Below are positions 8,422 through 16,045 of a DNA stretch of 23,008 bases, in pieces. This stretch comes from a bacterium (GTDB taxonomy: Bacteria; Electryoneota; RPQS01), in NCBI GenBank assembly GCA_018814465.1, contig JAHIZR010000091.1, positions 1-23,008 on the forward strand, read 5' to 3'. Numbering within the stretch: position 1 is the stretch's first letter; each line of letters begins with the position of its first letter. A program made the position numbers and the translations under genes. Below the pieces are notes generated by a model. It made no database searches, had not been told where the DNA came from, and saw nothing but the letters and a program-made list of their open reading frames with translations.

Positions 8422-8814
8422 ATGTGGCAAGAATATGATTACGCCTCAAAACTCGAACAAGAACTCTGTCGCAACCGCTGGGTGTTTTTTACGGCCATGC
8501 TCACAGTGAGCCTCGCGGTTTGTGGGATCGCCCTAAATCAAATGGATTCTGCTACCCCCCTATTTGGGAAAATTGCGATCTCTTTCGGATGGCTTATCTT
8601 CGCGGCGGCTTACTATCATTACTGGTGGTTTCATAAAATTACTCACCGGCTCCGAGATCATCTGTGTGTGCTTGAGAAAGAACTGAAAATCACTGTGTAT
8701 ATCATTCGCTGCGACCGTACCATACACGGATGTTCTGCTCTGCGTTATCATTGGGTGATTGATATTCTGGCACTAGCCTACACGATGGTACTGGTGTTTA
8801 TCCTATTCCGATAA
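8422..8814 (+). CDS. Small three-helix membrane protein of unknown function
   Basis: I do not recognise this 130-residue protein. The chosen start (8422) has a good ribosome-binding site. A charged N-terminus (MWQEYDYASKLEQELCRNR) leads into three hydrophobic segments, at about residues 20-40, 48-68 and 110-129. Between the second and third is a basic, His-rich stretch (HKITHRLRDH) and a region containing two Cys residues (C97 and C104). The positive-inside rule suggests the helix 2-3 loop lies in the cytoplasm. It follows ligA by 28 bp and could be co-transcribed with it, but nothing links its function to DNA repair. Good Shine-Dalgarno spacing and a sustained membrane pattern argue that it is a real gene. 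Confidence 0.6.
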   Translation: MWQEYDYASKLEQELCRNRWVFFTAMLTVSLAVCGIALNQMDSATPLFGKIAISFGWLIFAAAYYHYWWFHKITHRLRDHLCVLEKELKITVYIIRCDRTIHGCSALRYHWVIDILALAYTMVLVFILFR

Positions 8815-8825
8815 ATCCTCGCGCT

Positions 8826-8971
8826 ACTAGTGCCGAATCAAGTAAGGTGCGCTTGGTTCAAGATTCCGGCCGGGATGCGCACCTTGAGATACTCGTTAGC
8901 GAAAAGTAATCTGTGCTTAGCCCGGCTCGGCGAGATACTACCAATCCGACCTTTATTGAAATGGCACTAGT
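8826..8971. repeat. Nested inverted repeats (structured element or MITE-like remnant)
   Basis: An outer perfect 9-bp inverted repeat, ACTAGTGCC (8826-8834) with GGCACTAGT (8963-8971), encloses an inner perfect 9-bp inverted repeat, AAGGTGCGC (8844-8852) with GCGCACCTT (8877-8885). The inner loop is 24 nt and GC-rich at its 3' end. GAGATACT also occurs twice inside (8886-8893 and 8932-8939). No flanking target-site duplication and no T-run are visible. It could be a small non-autonomous mobile-element remnant, a structured RNA, or chance. Confidence 0.4.
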
Positions 8972-9089
8972 TTGATCTATCATTATTGACAAATAACCGG
9001 GATAATGCATCGGATTTGGAATCTAATTCTGAGCTCATCATTGAGATTTTGCACTTGTGCATTTCATTCTGGATCTGGAGCAGTAATTT

Positions 9090-9188
9090 ATGGCATCAAC
9101 CGCGGATATCCGCAAAGGCTTAACCATTGAGATTAATCCGAGTCGCAGGCATTCAATGTCGTTCGCGCGGAGGTACATTCTTCGTTAA
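9090..9188 (+). pseudogene. Truncated 5' remnant of a second efp copy
   Basis: ATG 9090 opens a 32-codon frame whose first 13 residues (MASTADIRKGLTI) are identical to the N-terminus of the intact efp at 10816. At DNA level 9085-9118 matches 10811-10844 at 32 of 34 positions, including AATTT before the ATG. Homology then fades and the frame stops at 9188. In another frame, at about 9167-9190, the DNA reads GGTFFVK, which resembles the EF-P segment GGAFVR, so degraded efp sequence may continue to about 9190. The differences within the matching codons are almost all synonymous. This looks like the relic of a once-functional homologue, not a fresh duplication. A short expressed peptide is possible but unlikely. 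Confidence 0.7.
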
Positions 9189-9212
9189 GGGATCTGCGCC
9201 TTCGGACTTAAT

Positions 9213-10784
9213 ATGACAAATATTTATTTAAAAAAGAACAGTGACGAAGCAAGAGTCCTGATGATATACACCGGTGGGACCATCGGTATGGGACCTAAGA
9301 CCAAAGGGGATCCGACCAGCCCATTGGTTCCGAAGCCTTTCAATGAATTGTTGGAGTTCCTGCCGGGCTTGGACGAGGAACCGGATGGCAACGGATTTCG
9401 AGTCGATGAAGGTCGGGGAATTCATGTGGAATACGATGATACGGTTTTCGATGAGCCGCTCGATTCAAGCAATGTGGGCCCGCGGCATTGGGTAAAGATT
9501 GCCAGAGTTATTGAGAAACACTATGCGGACTTCGATGGTTTTGTGATTCTGCACGGCACGGATACGATGTCCTATACCGGTTCAGGATTGGCTTTTATTC
9601 TGGAGAATCTCACAAAGCCTGTTGTCCTTACCGGTTCACAGCTTCCGATCTCGCACGTTCGGACGGACGGCCGGAATAATGTAATCAATGCAATTCTGAT
9701 TGCAGGCTGGAGAGCCACATTCCTGCCGCGCATCCCGGAGGTTGTGCTTTGCTTCGGTGAAAAAATATTGCGGGCGGTTCGAACGACAAAGGTCAGCGCA
9801 TCCGGATTTCACGGATTCGATTCTCCGAATTGTCAGCCATTGGGTACCATTGGCATGGACATCGTAATTAATGAAGATTTTATTCCGAAAGAAGCGGACT
9901 TGCCGAAGAGCCCACTCAAGGTTCATGATATCGAAAAAAGAGTCTTGAACAAGGGAATGCGAATCCGCAGAATCGGCGTCGATCCGGGATTAGACGAGGA
10001 GTGGCTGAATACACTTCTGGAAGCGAAGCATCTTCGAGGCCTTATTCTCGAAACCTTCGGCACAGGCAACGCCCCTACGAATCCTGAGATATGCGAAGCC
10101 TTTCGTACCGGTATTTTCAGAGAGAAAGCTGAAGACCGATGGCCTTGGGTAGTCGTTAACATAACGGATTGTCCTGAAGGAGCTGTGGAGTTGGGTCTCT
10201 ATGATGGCAGCAGCGCGTTCCTGGAATCCGGTGTGGTCAGCGGTTCGGATATGACGAGGGAAGCCGCTTTTGCGAAAATTCACTGGGCCTTGGCTTCGCA
10301 GCCTGAAATCCGTTTGCTTCGTTCACTTCAGATTTCTCAAAGAGGTGAGCAGTCTCTCAACATATTCGATTTCAGATACAAGGGAGGCTCCTCGATAACT
10401 CCGGATTCCCCTTACTCGGATACCCAAACCACTCCTCGGGAACTATCGAGTAGAGCATTTGTTGAGCAGGCTGTCGTCAGGCTTCGTAACATTACGTGCA
10501 ATAAAAATGTCGGAGATACTGTTCGACTTCATATCTTGGTAAATGAACCTGATCCGAGGAATGAGTGCATTGGTGACCCGTCAGTATTGCAGTCAATATT
10601 GGAAGTGGACTGGCAAGGGAAACCGACTTTTGTATGTGTGGATGTCACAGAGCTCTTTCGCAAACATCAAATACCCACCGATGTGACTCTTAGTATTGTG
10701 GTCGAGGACAACACGATCATCGACTTTGACAGTCTTTATCTGGCAATTGCCACCCGGGCGCACAATGCAGTCTATCATAGTTAG
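9213..10784 (+). CDS. ansA: Type I (cytoplasmic) L-asparaginase with C-terminal extension
   Basis: The N-terminal ~385 residues are an asparaginase/glutaminase-family enzyme that hydrolyses L-asparagine to aspartate and ammonia. TGGTIGM (20-26) gives the nucleophile Thr (T23). HGTDTM (114-119) gives the second catalytic Thr-Asp pair (T116, D117), and K193 in RTTKVSA fits the catalytic Lys. LTGSQLPISHVRTDGRNN (139-156) and EAAFAKIHW (350-358) are typical of type I enzymes. There is no signal peptide, so it is cytoplasmic. Type I enzymes usually have about 340 residues. This one has 523, with an extra ~135-residue C-terminal part (386-523) that looks beta-rich and that I do not recognise. No good ribosome-binding site precedes ATG 9213. 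An efp remnant lies just upstream and intact efp just downstream. Confidence 0.88.
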   Translation: MTNIYLKKNSDEARVLMIYTGGTIGMGPKTKGDPTSPLVPKPFNELLEFLPGLDEEPDGNGFRVDEGRGIHVEYDDTVFDEPLDSSNVGPRHWVKIARVIEKHYADFDGFVILHGTDTMSYTGSGLAFILENLTKPVVLTGSQLPISHVRTDGRNNVINAILIAGWRATFLPRIPEVVLCFGEKILRAVRTTKVSASGFHGFDSPNCQPLGTIGMDIVINEDFIPKEADLPKSPLKVHDIEKRVLNKGMRIRRIGVDPGLDEEWLNTLLEAKHLRGLILETFGTGNAPTNPEICEAFRTGIFREKAEDRWPWVVVNITDCPEGAVELGLYDGSSAFLESGVVSGSDMTREAAFAKIHWALASQPEIRLLRSLQISQRGEQSLNIFDFRYKGGSSITPDSPYSDTQTTPRELSSRAFVEQAVVRLRNITCNKNVGDTVRLHILVNEPDPRNECIGDPSVLQSILEVDWQGKPTFVCVDVTELFRKHQIPTDVTLSIVVEDNTIIDFDSLYLAIATRAHNAVYHS

Positions 10785-10815
10785 CATTAATTGATAATCA
10801 TTCGGAAAGAAATTT

Positions 10816-11379
10816 ATGGCATCAACTGCGGATATCCGTAAAGGTCTTACCATCAGTATGGATGGGCAGATCTTCGAAATCACCTACTTTCAACATGTAA
10901 AACCGGGCAAAGGCGGAGCTTTTGTCCGCATGACACTTCGCAATGTGCGCACGGGAAAAGTTATTGACCGCACTTTGAATGCGGGAGCGAGTTTGGATAT
11001 CGTCCGTGTCGAAGGACGCGACTTGCAATACCTCTACAAAGATGAAGACTTCTTTTACTTCATGGATCAAGAGAGCTATGAGCAGTTCCAGTTCGGACCT
11101 CAGCTCATCGGCGATAAGGATATTTGGATGAAAGACGGCATCATCTGCCGTGTGAATTTCCTCGAGTCGGAACCCCTGACTCTTGAAGTCCCCAATTTCC
11201 TCGAACTCGAAATCACCCAAACCGAACCCGGCGTCCGCGGCGACACCGTGTCCAGTTCCGGCAAACCGGCGACTCTCGAGACCGGCGCCATTGTGCAGAT
11301 CCCCCTCTTCATCGATCAGGGTGAAGTCATTCGAGTTGATACTCGGACCTCTGAATATATTGACCGTGTGAAAAGGTAA
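10816..11379 (+). CDS. efp: Translation elongation factor P
   Basis: EF-P binds the ribosome between the P and E sites and relieves stalling at consecutive prolines. The 187-residue length and three-domain pattern are normal. The KOW-like N-terminal domain carries VKPGKGGAFVR (28-38), whose K32 corresponds to the Lys modified by EpmA-type systems in some bacteria. The C-terminal domain contains the family region GVRGDT, about 139-144. The start is ATG 10816, preceded by GGAAAG at 10804-10809. It leads a long run of closely spaced genes, and efp beside accB-accC is a common bacterial arrangement. No lysine-modification genes are in view, so the state of K32 is unknown. Confidence 0.97.
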   Translation: MASTADIRKGLTISMDGQIFEITYFQHVKPGKGGAFVRMTLRNVRTGKVIDRTLNAGASLDIVRVEGRDLQYLYKDEDFFYFMDQESYEQFQFGPQLIGDKDIWMKDGIICRVNFLESEPLTLEVPNFLELEITQTEPGVRGDTVSSSGKPATLETGAIVQIPLFIDQGEVIRVDTRTSEYIDRVKR

Positions 11380-11409
11380 TCGCTCTACGACTAACATAGG
11401 ACTCGAACC

Positions 11410-12324
11410 ATGGAGAATATTCGAGTCATCCTCGCGGCAGTCGCTTTCGGTATCGGAGTACTGCTGTTCGTCATCGCATTTGTTCGCTCACTTCGCAAGA
11501 AAGCTCCCGCCACCGCCAACTGGGTTTTCAGCGGTCTCTTCCTTGTAGTTGCCGTTGTGCTCTGGATTCGCGGAAGTGATCCCGCACTCAGTGATTTCCC
11601 TGCGGCAACCGCAATCGTACCCGAAGAATCTGCCGGGAGAACGGAAGCACCTTCTGAGCAGCTGTCCGAATCAGATCGAACCGGAGGAACGCCTGCCGGT
11701 AATCAGGAATCTGACTCAAAGACAGGAACCACTCAAGTTCGGTCGAACGGAGTGTCCGAAACTGCGAGCAGCGAATCAAAACCTTCTAAGAAAACGGAAG
11801 CTCGACTGCAATCCCGACAGAATTTGGCGCAGCAGCCGCGCTTGAGCAAACGGCTGCCGCAAGCCGAGTTCGGAGTGAGTTGGGAAGATAAGATCTTTGC
11901 CGCGATCGATGCGTCCTTCGACTGGATCGAGGAGTTTTTTGATCAATACGCGACTCCAGTCGCGCCGATCCGCAAAGCTGCAAAACAACCGGAGATTGCG
12001 GAACTGCCGAATATTGCGTTCCCGGAAATCCGATTCAACACGGCCACCGCTGAATTGACGAGCGAAAGCCAGGTTGAACTTAAAATATTGGCCGCCAAAC
12101 TAACAGCAGAGTATCCGAAAGGCATACTTGAAATTCAGGCATATGTCGACAGCGTGGGACCAGAGGCTTTCAATTTCGTATTGACTCAAGCTCGCGCTGA
12201 TGCAATCAGGGATCTGCTCATCTCCGAAGGAATGAACGCATCTCGCATTATCGCAAAAGGGTACGGCACCGGAGAAGATCCGGAACTTGCCGATTCCCAT
12301 ATCGAATTCATCGTTAGAAGATAA
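11410..12324 (+). CDS. OmpA-family peptidoglycan-binding protein with two N-terminal membrane helices
   Basis: This 304-residue protein starts with two hydrophobic helices (about 5-25 and 38-55) joined by a short basic loop (RSLRKK), which predicts both ends in the periplasm. A long Ser/Glu/Thr-rich linker (about 57-150) has low complexity. A C-terminal OmpA-type domain (about 200-304) follows, with D247 in AYVDSVG and R262 in LTQARA at the positions that bind diaminopimelate, then AKGYG and the closing EFIVRR. The protein is probably anchored in the inner membrane and reaches the peptidoglycan. No barrel and no lipobox are seen. It lies 30 bp after efp and 12 bp before accB; neither neighbour explains its role. 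Confidence 0.8.
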   Translation: MENIRVILAAVAFGIGVLLFVIAFVRSLRKKAPATANWVFSGLFLVVAVVLWIRGSDPALSDFPAATAIVPEESAGRTEAPSEQLSESDRTGGTPAGNQESDSKTGTTQVRSNGVSETASSESKPSKKTEARLQSRQNLAQQPRLSKRLPQAEFGVSWEDKIFAAIDASFDWIEEFFDQYATPVAPIRKAAKQPEIAELPNIAFPEIRFNTATAELTSESQVELKILAAKLTAEYPKGILEIQAYVDSVGPEAFNFVLTQARADAIRDLLISEGMNASRIIAKGYGTGEDPELADSHIEFIVRR

Positions 12325-12336
12325 GAAGGGAGAAGT

Positions 12337-12849
12337 ATGGCTCCTTCCACCAAAGATAGACCAAGACTGGATCTACCCGAGATTCAGAAGCTCATTCGCA
12401 TCATCGAGAAAAGTCCGATCACTGTTTTTGAACTTGAAGACAAGGATCTGAAAATCAAGATCTCGAAAAACGGCAGTCATTCCCCGGTAGTGCAGACCGT
12501 CATGTCTTCACCGATACCGGCTTCATTGTCTGCGCCATCATATTCTGCTGCGACTGCGGCTGAAGCGCCTGCTGCTGCCGAAAAAGCTCCTGTCGTCAGC
12601 AAGAATATCGTTGAAATCAAAGCGCCGATGGTTGGAACATTTTATCGCGCTCCATCTCCCGATGCGGATCCCTATGTCAATGTTGGAGATCGAGTTGAAC
12701 CGAATCGGGTGCTTTGTATTATTGAAGCAATGAAATTGATGAATGAAGTCGAAGCCGAGCTTTCCGGCAGAATCGTTGAGGCTTGCGTCGAAAACGCTGA
12801 GCCGGTTGAGTACGGTCAAGTTCTGTTTCGCGTTGATATCACCGGCTGA
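12337..12849 (+). CDS. accB: Biotin carboxyl carrier protein of acetyl-CoA carboxylase
   Basis: AccB carries biotin between biotin carboxylase and the carboxyltransferase in malonyl-CoA synthesis. The 170-residue protein has an N-terminal helical part (10-46), an Ala/Pro/Ser-rich flexible linker (about 50-88) and a C-terminal biotinyl domain (about 90-170). The biotinylation motif is EAMKLMNE (130-137), with K133 as the acceptor. The thumb-like segment APSPDADPYVNVGD (105-118) marks acetyl-CoA carboxylase carriers. A GAAGGGAG-type Shine-Dalgarno lies just before ATG 12337. The stop overlaps the accC start by one base (TGATG), giving translational coupling. With mce downstream, a role in propionyl-CoA carboxylation is also possible. 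Confidence 0.96.
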   Translation: MAPSTKDRPRLDLPEIQKLIRIIEKSPITVFELEDKDLKIKISKNGSHSPVVQTVMSSPIPASLSAPSYSAATAAEAPAAAEKAPVVSKNIVEIKAPMVGTFYRAPSPDADPYVNVGDRVEPNRVLCIIEAMKLMNEVEAELSGRIVEACVENAEPVEYGQVLFRVDITG

Positions 12850-14213
12850 TGTTTAAAAAAGTACTAATCGCCAACCGCGGCGAAATCGCTCTCCGCATTA
12901 TTCGAGCTTGCCGTGAATTGGGACTGCAGTCAGTTGCGGTCTTTTCCACTGCGGATCGAGATTCCCTGCATGTGAAGTTTGCGGATCAATCCGTCTGCAT
13001 CGGACCGCAGCAGTCAAGCCTCAGTTATCTTTCTCCAAAAGCTCTGATCGCTGCTGCCGAGATTATGGGTGCCGAAGCGGTTCATCCCGGCTATGGATTT
13101 CTCGCCGAGAATGCCGATTTCGCGCAAATCTGCCTTGATCATGAATTGACTTGGATCGGACCCTCCCCGGAAGCCATTCAGGCGCTCGGTAATAAGTCGG
13201 AAGCCAAGCGATTAATGAATGAAGCGGGATGCCCCGGTATTCCCGGCAGCGATGGTCCCGTCGCTGATCTTGATGAGGGACGCAAGATTGCCGAGCAAAT
13301 TGGCTACCCCGTCATGATCAAAGCGGTCGCAGGCGGCGGAGGAAAAGGCATGCGTCTTGTCCAGAAACCTGACAATTTCGAGTCGGGATTCGAGATGGCC
13401 CGTGCCGAAGCTGAGTCCAGTTTTAATAATGGTGATCTCTATATCGAGAAAGCGATCGTTAATCCTCGTCATGTCGAGATTCAATTGCTTGGAGACGGAA
13501 AGGGAGGATGCATTCATCTTGGAGAGCGCGACTGCTCGATGCAGCGTCGCCATCAGAAACTGATCGAAGAATCTCCCTCTCCAGTTGTTGACGCTGAGCT
13601 TCGCAAACGGATGTGCGAAACTGCCGTCCATGCTGCTTCAGAGCTTAAGTACGCGTCCGCAGGGACGATGGAATTTCTGCTGGATGCGGAGGGGAGTTTC
13701 TATTTCATGGAAATGAACACTCGCATTCAGGTTGAGCATCCGATCAGCGAGGAAGTCTCCGGTGTCGACCTTGTCAAGGAACAGATTCGTGTCGCGCTTG
13801 GTAAGCCGCTCATTTCTCAGTCTCGTGTTAAATTGAGCGGCCATGCAATCGAATGCCGCATCAACGCTGAAGATCCGGCGCGCGGATTCGCGCCCAGTCC
13901 CGGGACCGTTACGGTCTGGAATGTTCCCGGAGGTCCCGGTATTCGTGTCGATACGCATGTCTATCAGGGCTATAAAATTCCGCCTTTTTACGACAGTATG
14001 ATCGCAAAGTTGATAGCTTTCGGACGAGATCGCAATGAAGCCATGCAGCGTATGAAGCGCGCACTCTCTGAATTCGTCGTGGAAGGCGTCAAGACCACCA
14101 TTCCTTTTCATCTTGAAATGCTCAATACTCCCGAGTTCATCGCCGGGAATATCCACACCAAATGGGTTGAGCAGTATATGGAGAAGCAGTCCGAAAAAGC
14201 GGCCGCAGTATAA
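12849..14213 (+). CDS. accC: Biotin carboxylase subunit of acetyl-CoA carboxylase
   Basis: AccC carboxylates the biotin on AccB using ATP and bicarbonate. The 454-residue protein has the full order of domains: N-terminal Rossmann-like domain (IANRGEIALRIIRA, 7-20), ATP-grasp domain with the glycine-rich loop AGGGGKGMR (161-169), ERDCSMQRRHQK (226-237), and the catalytic set in MEMNTRIQVEHP (287-298: E288, N290, R292, E296), then the biotin carboxylase C-terminal domain (about 335-445). It starts within the accB stop codon. No carboxyltransferase gene (accA, accD or a propionyl-CoA type) is present in the window. All key residues are intact. Confidence 0.97.
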   Translation: MFKKVLIANRGEIALRIIRACRELGLQSVAVFSTADRDSLHVKFADQSVCIGPQQSSLSYLSPKALIAAAEIMGAEAVHPGYGFLAENADFAQICLDHELTWIGPSPEAIQALGNKSEAKRLMNEAGCPGIPGSDGPVADLDEGRKIAEQIGYPVMIKAVAGGGGKGMRLVQKPDNFESGFEMARAEAESSFNNGDLYIEKAIVNPRHVEIQLLGDGKGGCIHLGERDCSMQRRHQKLIEESPSPVVDAELRKRMCETAVHAASELKYASAGTMEFLLDAEGSFYFMEMNTRIQVEHPISEEVSGVDLVKEQIRVALGKPLISQSRVKLSGHAIECRINAEDPARGFAPSPGTVTVWNVPGGPGIRVDTHVYQGYKIPPFYDSMIAKLIAFGRDRNEAMQRMKRALSEFVVEGVKTTIPFHLEMLNTPEFIAGNIHTKWVEQYMEKQSEKAAAV

Positions 14214-14259
14214 TGGAATAATACTGTCTGAATCTAAGCATTAATAGGAAACAACAGTC

Positions 14260-14643
14260 ATGAAAATCCCCACAGATCTGCTCTACACCAAAGATCACGA
14301 ATGGGTTCGCTTTAACGATGGTATCGCTACCGTCGGAATTACCGATTTCGCACAGGGTGAACTGGGCGACGTCGTTTTTGTTCAAATGCCGGAGATCGGG
14401 TCTGCGACCTCGCAAGGTGACGCCTTTGGTTCAATCGAGGCTGTCAAGGCTGTCGCTGATTTATATGCTCCGGTTTCCGGTGAAGTCGTCGAAGTCAATT
14501 CCACGCTCGAAGAGAAACCTGAAACCATCAATAGCGAACCCTATCAATCCGGCTGGATCATTAAGATCAAAGCATCTAACTGGGAAGCCGATAAGGCCAA
14601 TCTGTTGGATGTTGCCGCTTACACTGACTTAACCTCTGCATAA
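14260..14643 (+). CDS. gcvH: Glycine cleavage system H protein
   Basis: GcvH is the lipoyl carrier that shuttles the aminomethyl group between the P, T and L proteins of the glycine cleavage system. At 127 residues it has the usual length. The lipoylation site lies in GSIEAVKAVADL (58-69), with K63 as the acceptor, and HEWVRF (13-18) is a family signature. AGGA lies 11 nt upstream of ATG 14260. The gap after accC is 46 bp and holds no terminator. It is followed closely by both P-protein subunits, which supports one functional unit. The T-protein gene (gcvT) is not adjacent and must lie elsewhere if the pathway is complete. Confidence 0.97.
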   Translation: MKIPTDLLYTKDHEWVRFNDGIATVGITDFAQGELGDVVFVQMPEIGSATSQGDAFGSIEAVKAVADLYAPVSGEVVEVNSTLEEKPETINSEPYQSGWIIKIKASNWEADKANLLDVAAYTDLTSA

Positions 14644-14671
14644 TTTGACCTGAATACCCGTACCAGCACAT

Positions 14672-16045
14672 ATGCGATATATTCCCAATACACCCGATGA
14701 TCGCGAGGCAATGCTTCGCGAAATCGGGGTCTCTCATTTTAACGAACTCATTGAGTCGATTCCCGAGTCACTCCGACTCAAGTCTCCGTTGAAGCTCCCG
14801 AACGGAAAGTCCGAAGGGGAGGTCAAGACTCACATGATCGAGCTCGCCAGGAAAAACAGGAATGCGACTTCTTCCTCAAGCTTTGTCGGTGCCGGAAGCT
14901 ATGACCATTTTATCCCGTCCGCCGTCAACGCGCTCGCTTCTCGCAGTGAATTTGCGACGGCTTACACTCCCTATCAGCCTGAAGTCGCGCAGGGAACGCT
15001 GCAGGTTATTTATGAGTTTCAGTCGATGATCTGCGAGTTGTTTGGTATGGAAGCAGCCAATGCCAGCATGTATGACGCTGGAACCGCGCTTGCCGAAGCC
15101 GTCATGCTCACCTTTCGGTCGACCAAGCGTTCGACGATCATCATTCCTGATAATATCCATCCAAGCTATCGTCGTGTGACAAAAACGCTGACCCGGTGTT
15201 TGGATCTTAATATCATAGGAGTCCCATGCACCGACGGGAAACTCGATGTTGCATCTGTCGAAAAAGAGCTGTCCGATCAAACCGCCGCGCTCGTGCTTCA
15301 GTATCCGAACTTTTACGGAATCGTCGAAAACATCGAGCCGTTTATTCAGCTCGCTCACTCCAATAAGTCACTCGCTATTATCGTTGCTGATCCGTTGGCG
15401 ATGGGTGTGCTTGAGGCGCCCGGCAGCTTTGATGCCGATATCGTTGTCGGAGAAGGACAGGGATTAGGCAATCCTCAATCCTATGGCGGTCCTTATCTTG
15501 GTCTCTTTGCCGCGAAACAGAAATTTGCCCGCATGATGCCCGGCAGAATCGTCGGTGTGACGAAAGATGTGGATGGCCGTCGCGGATTCGTGCTGACGCT
15601 GCAAACCCGTGAACAGCACATCCGTCGCGACAAAGCTACCTCCAACATCTGTACGAATGAAGGTCTGTGCGCGACGCGCGCGACTTTCTTTATGTCTCTG
15701 ATCGGTCCTTCGGGACTGCGCGACATCGGGAACGCTTGCATGCGTAGAACCGCCTATCTTCGAGACGAACTGGCGAGAATCAAAGGATTCTCTTGCCCGC
15801 AGGATGGACCTCATTTTAAAGAATTTTTGCTGCGAATCCCCGGCAATGCGGAGTCCTTCTTTGAGTTTATGGCAGAGCGCGGCATTCTCTCCGGTGTGCC
15901 TTTGTCTCAGCTTGGTTTGAATGATCCGCATGGTCTGCTCGTTGCCGTCACGGAAAATCGCACTCAAACTGAACTTGATGCTTACATCTCGCTTGCAAAA
16001 ACCTTTTCCAAGGAATACGCCCATGCCGTCCCCGCATCCGCTTAA
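14672..16045 (+). CDS. gcvPA: Glycine dehydrogenase (decarboxylating) subunit 1
   Basis: This is the alpha half of the two-subunit P protein, which decarboxylates glycine with PLP and passes the aminomethyl group to GcvH. The 457-residue length is typical. FVGAGSYDHFIP (71-82), TPYQPEVAQGTLQVIYEFQ (98-116) and the glycine-rich VGEGQGLGNPQSYGGPYLG segment are conserved in this subunit. The PLP-binding Lys is on the other subunit, as expected. The N-terminus MRYIPNTPDDREAMLREIG is the standard start of the family, so ATG 14672 is secure. Its 3' end overlaps gcvPB by 23 bp. Confidence 0.96.
   Translation: MRYIPNTPDDREAMLREIGVSHFNELIESIPESLRLKSPLKLPNGKSEGEVKTHMIELARKNRNATSSSSFVGAGSYDHFIPSAVNALASRSEFATAYTPYQPEVAQGTLQVIYEFQSMICELFGMEAANASMYDAGTALAEAVMLTFRSTKRSTIIIPDNIHPSYRRVTKTLTRCLDLNIIGVPCTDGKLDVASVEKELSDQTAALVLQYPNFYGIVENIEPFIQLAHSNKSLAIIVADPLAMGVLEAPGSFDADIVVGEGQGLGNPQSYGGPYLGLFAAKQKFARMMPGRIVGVTKDVDGRRGFVLTLQTREQHIRRDKATSNICTNEGLCATRATFFMSLIGPSGLRDIGNACMRRTAYLRDELARIKGFSCPQDGPHFKEFLLRIPGNAESFFEFMAERGILSGVPLSQLGLNDPHGLLVAVTENRTQTELDAYISLAKTFSKEYAHAVPASA
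16010..16014 (+). promoter_or_regulatory. Shine-Dalgarno sequence fixing the gcvPB start
   Basis: AAGGA lies 8 nt before ATG 16023, inside the end of gcvPA. It supports that start over an in-frame ATG at 15921, which would add 34 non-conserved residues. Confidence 0.7.

Larger units (their letters stand above)
8815..9212. other. Gene-poor interval of 398 bp
   Basis: This interval, between the small membrane protein and the asparaginase gene, has no complete ORF of convincing quality. It holds a nested inverted-repeat structure (8826-8971), a short palindrome (TGCAC-TT-GTGCA, 9050-9061) and the efp 5' remnant (9090-9188). TTGACA at 8986-8991 resembles a -35 box but has no acceptable -10 partner at 16-18 bp. 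There is no T-run terminator after the membrane-protein gene. The asparaginase promoter presumably lies here, but I cannot place it. Confidence 0.6.

Noticed and set aside
8851..8870. GGTTCAAGATTCC resembles a tRNA T-loop inside the hairpin region
   Set aside because: The surrounding bases do not form a T-stem, and there is no D-arm, anticodon arm, acceptor stem or CCA end. It is the loop of an inverted repeat.
8886..8939. Direct repeat GAGATACT (two copies)
   Set aside because: Two 8-bp copies 46 bp apart, without further copies or spacer regularity, are not a CRISPR or iteron array and could be chance.
8986..8991. Consensus -35 box TTGACA
   Set aside because: No acceptable -10 hexamer occurs 16-18 bp downstream (ATCGGA at 17 bp), so I do not call a promoter.
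15921..16022. 34-residue N-terminal extension of GcvPB
   Set aside because: It lies wholly within gcvPA in another frame and has no family similarity. A Shine-Dalgarno sequence precedes ATG 16023.
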